Below are positions 43,151 through 45,488 of a DNA stretch of 45,488 nucleotides, piece by piece. Source of the DNA: Pseudomonas sp. UMAB-08 (GTDB lineage: Bacteria > Pseudomonadota > Gammaproteobacteria > Pseudomonadales > Pseudomonadaceae); assembly GCF_900095225.1 (NCBI RefSeq), contig NZ_LT607417.1, positions 1 to 45,488 of the forward strand, written 5' to 3'. Positions within the stretch are counted from its first letter, which is position 1; each line of letters begins with the position of its first letter. Below the pieces are notes generated by a model that saw nothing but the letters and a program-made list of their open reading frames with translations, did not search any database and was not told the origin of the DNA. The position numbers and the translations under genes were made by a program.

Positions 43151-44065
43151 TCAGTGACCGAGCAGGGCCGGATCAGTTTCGCTCGGAGGCGCCTCGAAGC
43201 GGCTGGCCCACTCACCCAACTGGCTCAAGCGAATATCCAGTTCGTTGAGCAGTCGCGCGGTCGTCTCACGAACTTCCCGACCATTAAACAAGCCTGGCTC
43301 TTTGGTGTAGAGCTTATAACGCTGATTGATCTCGGCCGGACCCAGGACCTTCCACATCGCCTTGGCATTGTGGTTGACCAGTGCCACCAGCATCCCGTTG
43401 GGGCTGTCGTCAGCGTTGCAGAAGATCAGCGAAACAACCTGGCCCTTGCGCATGGGGATGTTGCTGTCGAACAGATAGATAGGCTTTTCGACCCCGTCCG
43501 GCAGCCGTATCCAGAATTCATGGGCCGTGTTGGTTGTAGCGTTGACGAAGGAGTGGCTGGACACATTCATGCTCACCGAGCCGGTCCCTTGCCAAAGAAA
43601 CCCGCCACCTGTGCCACTGAGCGAATGGCTGGCAGACATCCTCACCTCAGAACGCTTGTCAGACGCCAGTACTTCGCCCGTGATGCACATGAAGTTCAAC
43701 GCGCGACCGTAATGGTTGAATTTCTCGTCGATGAACGCCAGTGACCGCGGGGTAAGGGTCATCAAGTACATGGTCCTTACGTACTCAGCGTGAGCCACCT
43801 TGTCGTTTCGGGCTTTCTCTTGCAGAACCGCACGTTGAACCTTGGCTTCTTCAAGTGCCTTGATCGCCTGCGCCTTAATGATCGGCGATTTTTCCTGGGC
43901 ATAAGCGCTGGCTTTTGCAGACGCCTGCTTGATCACGGGAGCGGCCTTGTCAGCCATTTCAACAGCGGCCTTCTTGCCTTTCTCCATCAACTCGGACGTG
44001 CGAGCGAGCAGATCAGGAGAGGCCTCATTGATCTTGTTCTTGATTTTGTCCAGGAAACTGCTCAC
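43151..44065 (-). CDS. Hypothetical protein with helical N-terminus
   Basis: A 304-residue protein. The first 110 residues are charged and Ala/Lys-rich, probably long helices or coiled coil (LDKIKNKINEASPDLLART, KASAYAQEKSPIIKAQAIKAL). The rest looks beta-rich, with a Ser/Gly-rich patch (SASHSLSGTGGGFLWQGTGS) and WIRLPDGVEKPIYLFDSNIP. No signal peptide. GTG 44065 (MSSFLDKIKNKI) is preferred, as GAGAGGG lies 7 bp upstream; ATG 44086 and an open frame to 44188 are less likely. I do not recognise a named family. Confidence 0.7.
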   Translation of the reverse strand: MSSFLDKIKNKINEASPDLLARTSELMEKGKKAAVEMADKAAPVIKQASAKASAYAQEKSPIIKAQAIKALEEAKVQRAVLQEKARNDKVAHAEYVRTMYLMTLTPRSLAFIDEKFNHYGRALNFMCITGEVLASDKRSEVRMSASHSLSGTGGGFLWQGTGSVSMNVSSHSFVNATTNTAHEFWIRLPDGVEKPIYLFDSNIPMRKGQVVSLIFCNADDSPNGMLVALVNHNAKAMWKVLGPAEINQRYKLYTKEPGLFNGREVRETTARLLNELDIRLSQLGEWASRFEAPPSETDPALLGH

Positions 44066-44147
44066 GTACGTACCCTCTCTTTCCATTGAATGGACCGATG
44101 GTATGGCAAATGGCCTGTAGCGAATAGCAGCGATCCGGACAGAAACC

Positions 44148-44186
44148 GCTGGCTGGCAAGACATACCCATGCGCCTGCCAGCCAGC
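44148..44186. repeat. 11-bp perfect inverted repeat
   Basis: GCTGGCTGGCA (44148-44158) pairs with TGCCAGCCAGC (44176-44186), loop 17 nt, in the 152-bp gap between two leftward genes. A smaller stem TCCTGA-CCGT-TCAGGA lies at 44195-44210. Without a T-run they may be the 3' end structure of the AhpD-like gene or an operator for the gene at 44065. Confidence 0.45.
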
Positions 44187-44217
44187 AAGGCATTTCCTGA
44201 CCGTTCAGGACAGGACG

Positions 44218-44559
44218 CTAGCTCTTCAAGGCATCGTAAGCTTCGAGTGCGTGCAGCGAGAAGATATACGCGGCACCGGCATTCAACGAAATGGCCGTGG
44301 CGAGCGCGGCGGCCACTTCCTCGCGACTGGCACCGGCCTTGATCGCCGCTTCAGCGTGCGCACCGATACATCCGTCGCAGCGGGTGGTGATGGCCACGGC
44401 CAGGGAAATCAACTCCCGGGTCTTGGCGTCCAGCACGTTGTTCTCAGCGGATGCTTCATCCAGCGCCTGGTAAGCGCTGACCATTTTCGGATTGGATTTA
44501 GCTAATAAACCAAAGCTTTTCTTGATGGTGGCAACGAGATCAGACCAATTGAGGAACAT
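44218..44559 (-). CDS. Carboxymuconolactone decarboxylase family protein (AhpD-like)
   Basis: A 113-residue helical protein. The redox motif is RCDGCIGAHAEAAIKAGAS, the CxxC-x3-H pattern of AhpD-type proteins, and the flanking ELISLAVAITTRC is typical. Members serve as alkylhydroperoxidase partners or peroxide reductases; true decarboxylases lack the CxxC. AAGGAG precedes the ATG. It stands upstream of the unknown gene at 43151 in the same direction. Confidence 0.88.
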   Translation of the reverse strand: MFLNWSDLVATIKKSFGLLAKSNPKMVSAYQALDEASAENNVLDAKTRELISLAVAITTRCDGCIGAHAEAAIKAGASREEVAAALATAISLNAGAAYIFSLHALEAYDALKS

Positions 44560-44708
44560 TCTGGTATCTCCTTTTTGAGCCGGGCATAGGCTGCGACGGC
44601 AACCCAGACAGTATTGACCAACAGCCCTGAGCGAGCGTCGGCGCCACGCTCAACTTCCGCTCCGGCGGTCGCAAACTCCATCGATAAACGCTTCGCGCCA
44701 CCGGCCTG

Positions 44709-44861
44709 TCATTGCGTCTGGCAGGGAACGTCTTGCGGTGCCAATTCGAATCCAACCGGCATTCCGACGATAAATCCACCAAACAAGCCCGCAACTATTA
44801 ACCCGACATTGCCAAAATCTATTACTACGGCCCACAAAATAAAGCGTGACTCGATGCACAT
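44709..44861 (-). CDS. Possible small membrane protein
   Basis: A frame of 50 codons from ATG 44861 (MCIESRFILWAVVIDFGNVG) with two short hydrophobic stretches and a polar end. An upstream ATG at 44894 is in frame. No ribosome site is seen before either, and the opposite strand also has an open frame, so this may not be a gene. The rest of the 44560-44957 gap shows only a 15-bp AT-rich inverted repeat (ATATCA-ATA-TGATAT, 44897-44911). Confidence 0.3.
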   Translation of the reverse strand: MCIESRFILWAVVIDFGNVGLIVAGLFGGFIVGMPVGFELAPQDVPCQTQ

Positions 44862-44957
44862 TCGGCGCGGAGCGTAGTAATTTTTTATGACCATTTATAT
44901 CAATATGATATTTATTTACCCATTCGGATCATACGTCAGCACGCTCTGCACTTGACC

Positions 44958-45488
44958 TCAGTGCTCTGCTCGCAAGCAGCAATCCAATTTGCTCAGGATT
45001 TGATACGCCAAACGAACCCGGTGCTCGTTGGGATAATTTTTGTTGGCCAGGATCACAATGCCGAGCTTCTTCGCCGGAATGAAGGCAACGTAGGCTCCAA
45101 ACCCGCTGGTTGAGCCCGTCTTGTTTACCCAGACCGCCTGTTGCGGGGGCTGGGGCGGGGTCAGCTCGGTGGTCGCCTGACTCTCATAAGCCATCTTGTC
45201 AGAGTTACCTTCCAGTAGCGTATCGAGCTTCACCGGATAGCCATACTGCTCCCAGATCAGGTCCTGGGTCATCGGCCCAACCTGGAAGTAACCTATATGG
45301 GTATCAGCGATCGCGCGCTTAAGCGTGGCGTCTGTCTGGGCAGGGTTCAGGTTAGCCTCGACGAAGCGAATCAAGTCCTGGACGCTGGTTTTCACTCCGT
45401 AGGCTTCGTCGGCAAGCACGCCAGGGCTAAGCCTGACTGGAGCGTCCTGTTTGTTATAGCCCTGTGCATAGAGCGACATCTTGTTCGA
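44958..45488 (-). CDS. ampC: Class C beta-lactamase AmpC, C-terminal part
   Basis: The last 176 codons of a serine beta-lactamase; the gene runs off the right edge, where the frame is still open. The KTG box is in VWVNKTGSTSGFGAYVAFIP, and the YAQGYNKQDAPVRLSPG and IVILANKNYPNEHRVRLAYQ segments are those of Pseudomonas AmpC. The active-site SxxK and YxN motifs would lie outside the window. AmpC hydrolyses cephalosporins in the periplasm. Whether ampR adjoins it cannot be seen. Confidence 0.9.
   Translation of the reverse strand, partial: SNKMSLYAQGYNKQDAPVRLSPGVLADEAYGVKTSVQDLIRFVEANLNPAQTDATLKRAIADTHIGYFQVGPMTQDLIWEQYGYPVKLDTLLEGNSDKMAYESQATTELTPPQPPQQAVWVNKTGSTSGFGAYVAFIPAKKLGIVILANKNYPNEHRVRLAYQILSKLDCCLRAEH

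Noticed and set aside
44614..44877. 87-codon frame on the plus strand before ampC
   Set aside because: Low-complexity Pro/Asn/Thr-rich translation with no ribosome site, antisense to a hydrophobic frame; neither is convincing.

Overview
The window reads as chromosome of a Pseudomonas of the fluorescens group. Evidence: dense GC-rich genes with few gaps, and a gene set typical of that group: rhtA, pssA of the phospholipase-D type, a dhcAB-like CoA-transferase locus with its LysR regulator, an orphan cbb3 oxidase subunit ccoN, and a chromosomal ampC at the right edge. No rRNA, tRNA, CRISPR array, insertion sequence or prophage gene was recognised.

Layout. 1-330: leftward strong promoter with structured leader, then palindromes in front of rhtA. 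328-3729: amino-acid exporter, small lipoprotein, and a TetR regulator divergent from an SDR plus a DsbA-fold isomerase, with a perfect 14-bp palindrome between them. 3761-6793: Xaa-Pro aminopeptidase and cysteine desulfurase, both leftward. 6794-7901: AT-rich leader region with a probable promoter and two ops-type (JUMPstart) elements.

7902-25151 is a 15-gene, one-direction exopolysaccharide operon closed by a strong terminator. It encodes a WcaJ-type initiating transferase, five further glycosyltransferases, a Wzx flippase, Wzb phosphatase, Wzc tyrosine kinase and Wza outer-membrane exporter. It also encodes a VioA-like sugar aminotransferase, a WbqC-family protein, a putative 2-oxoglutarate oxygenase, a secreted PslG-like glycoside hydrolase, and an RfaH antiterminator. 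RfaH would act at the ops sites in the operon's own leader, which predicts a positive feedback loop. No Wzy polymerase gene was seen.

25345-30543: ssuE with a possible leader peptide, a lipoprotein, then LysR / dhcA-dhcB / atoE for short-chain acyl metabolism, lacking the thiolase I would expect between dhcB and atoE. 30659-31814: cytidine deaminase whose start overlaps the end of a two-TM, GAF-like membrane protein. 31994-37238: LysR regulator, HPP-CBS membrane protein, orphan ccoN, DUF488 protein and a D-2-hydroxyacid dehydrogenase. 37410-45488: histidine-phosphatase-like protein, a small unknown, glycerophosphodiester phosphodiesterase, Cache-GGDEF diguanylate cyclase, pssA, an unknown helical protein, an AhpD-like protein and the C-terminal part of ampC running off the right edge.

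Calls rest on reading the translated proteins against remembered family motifs. No database search was run.
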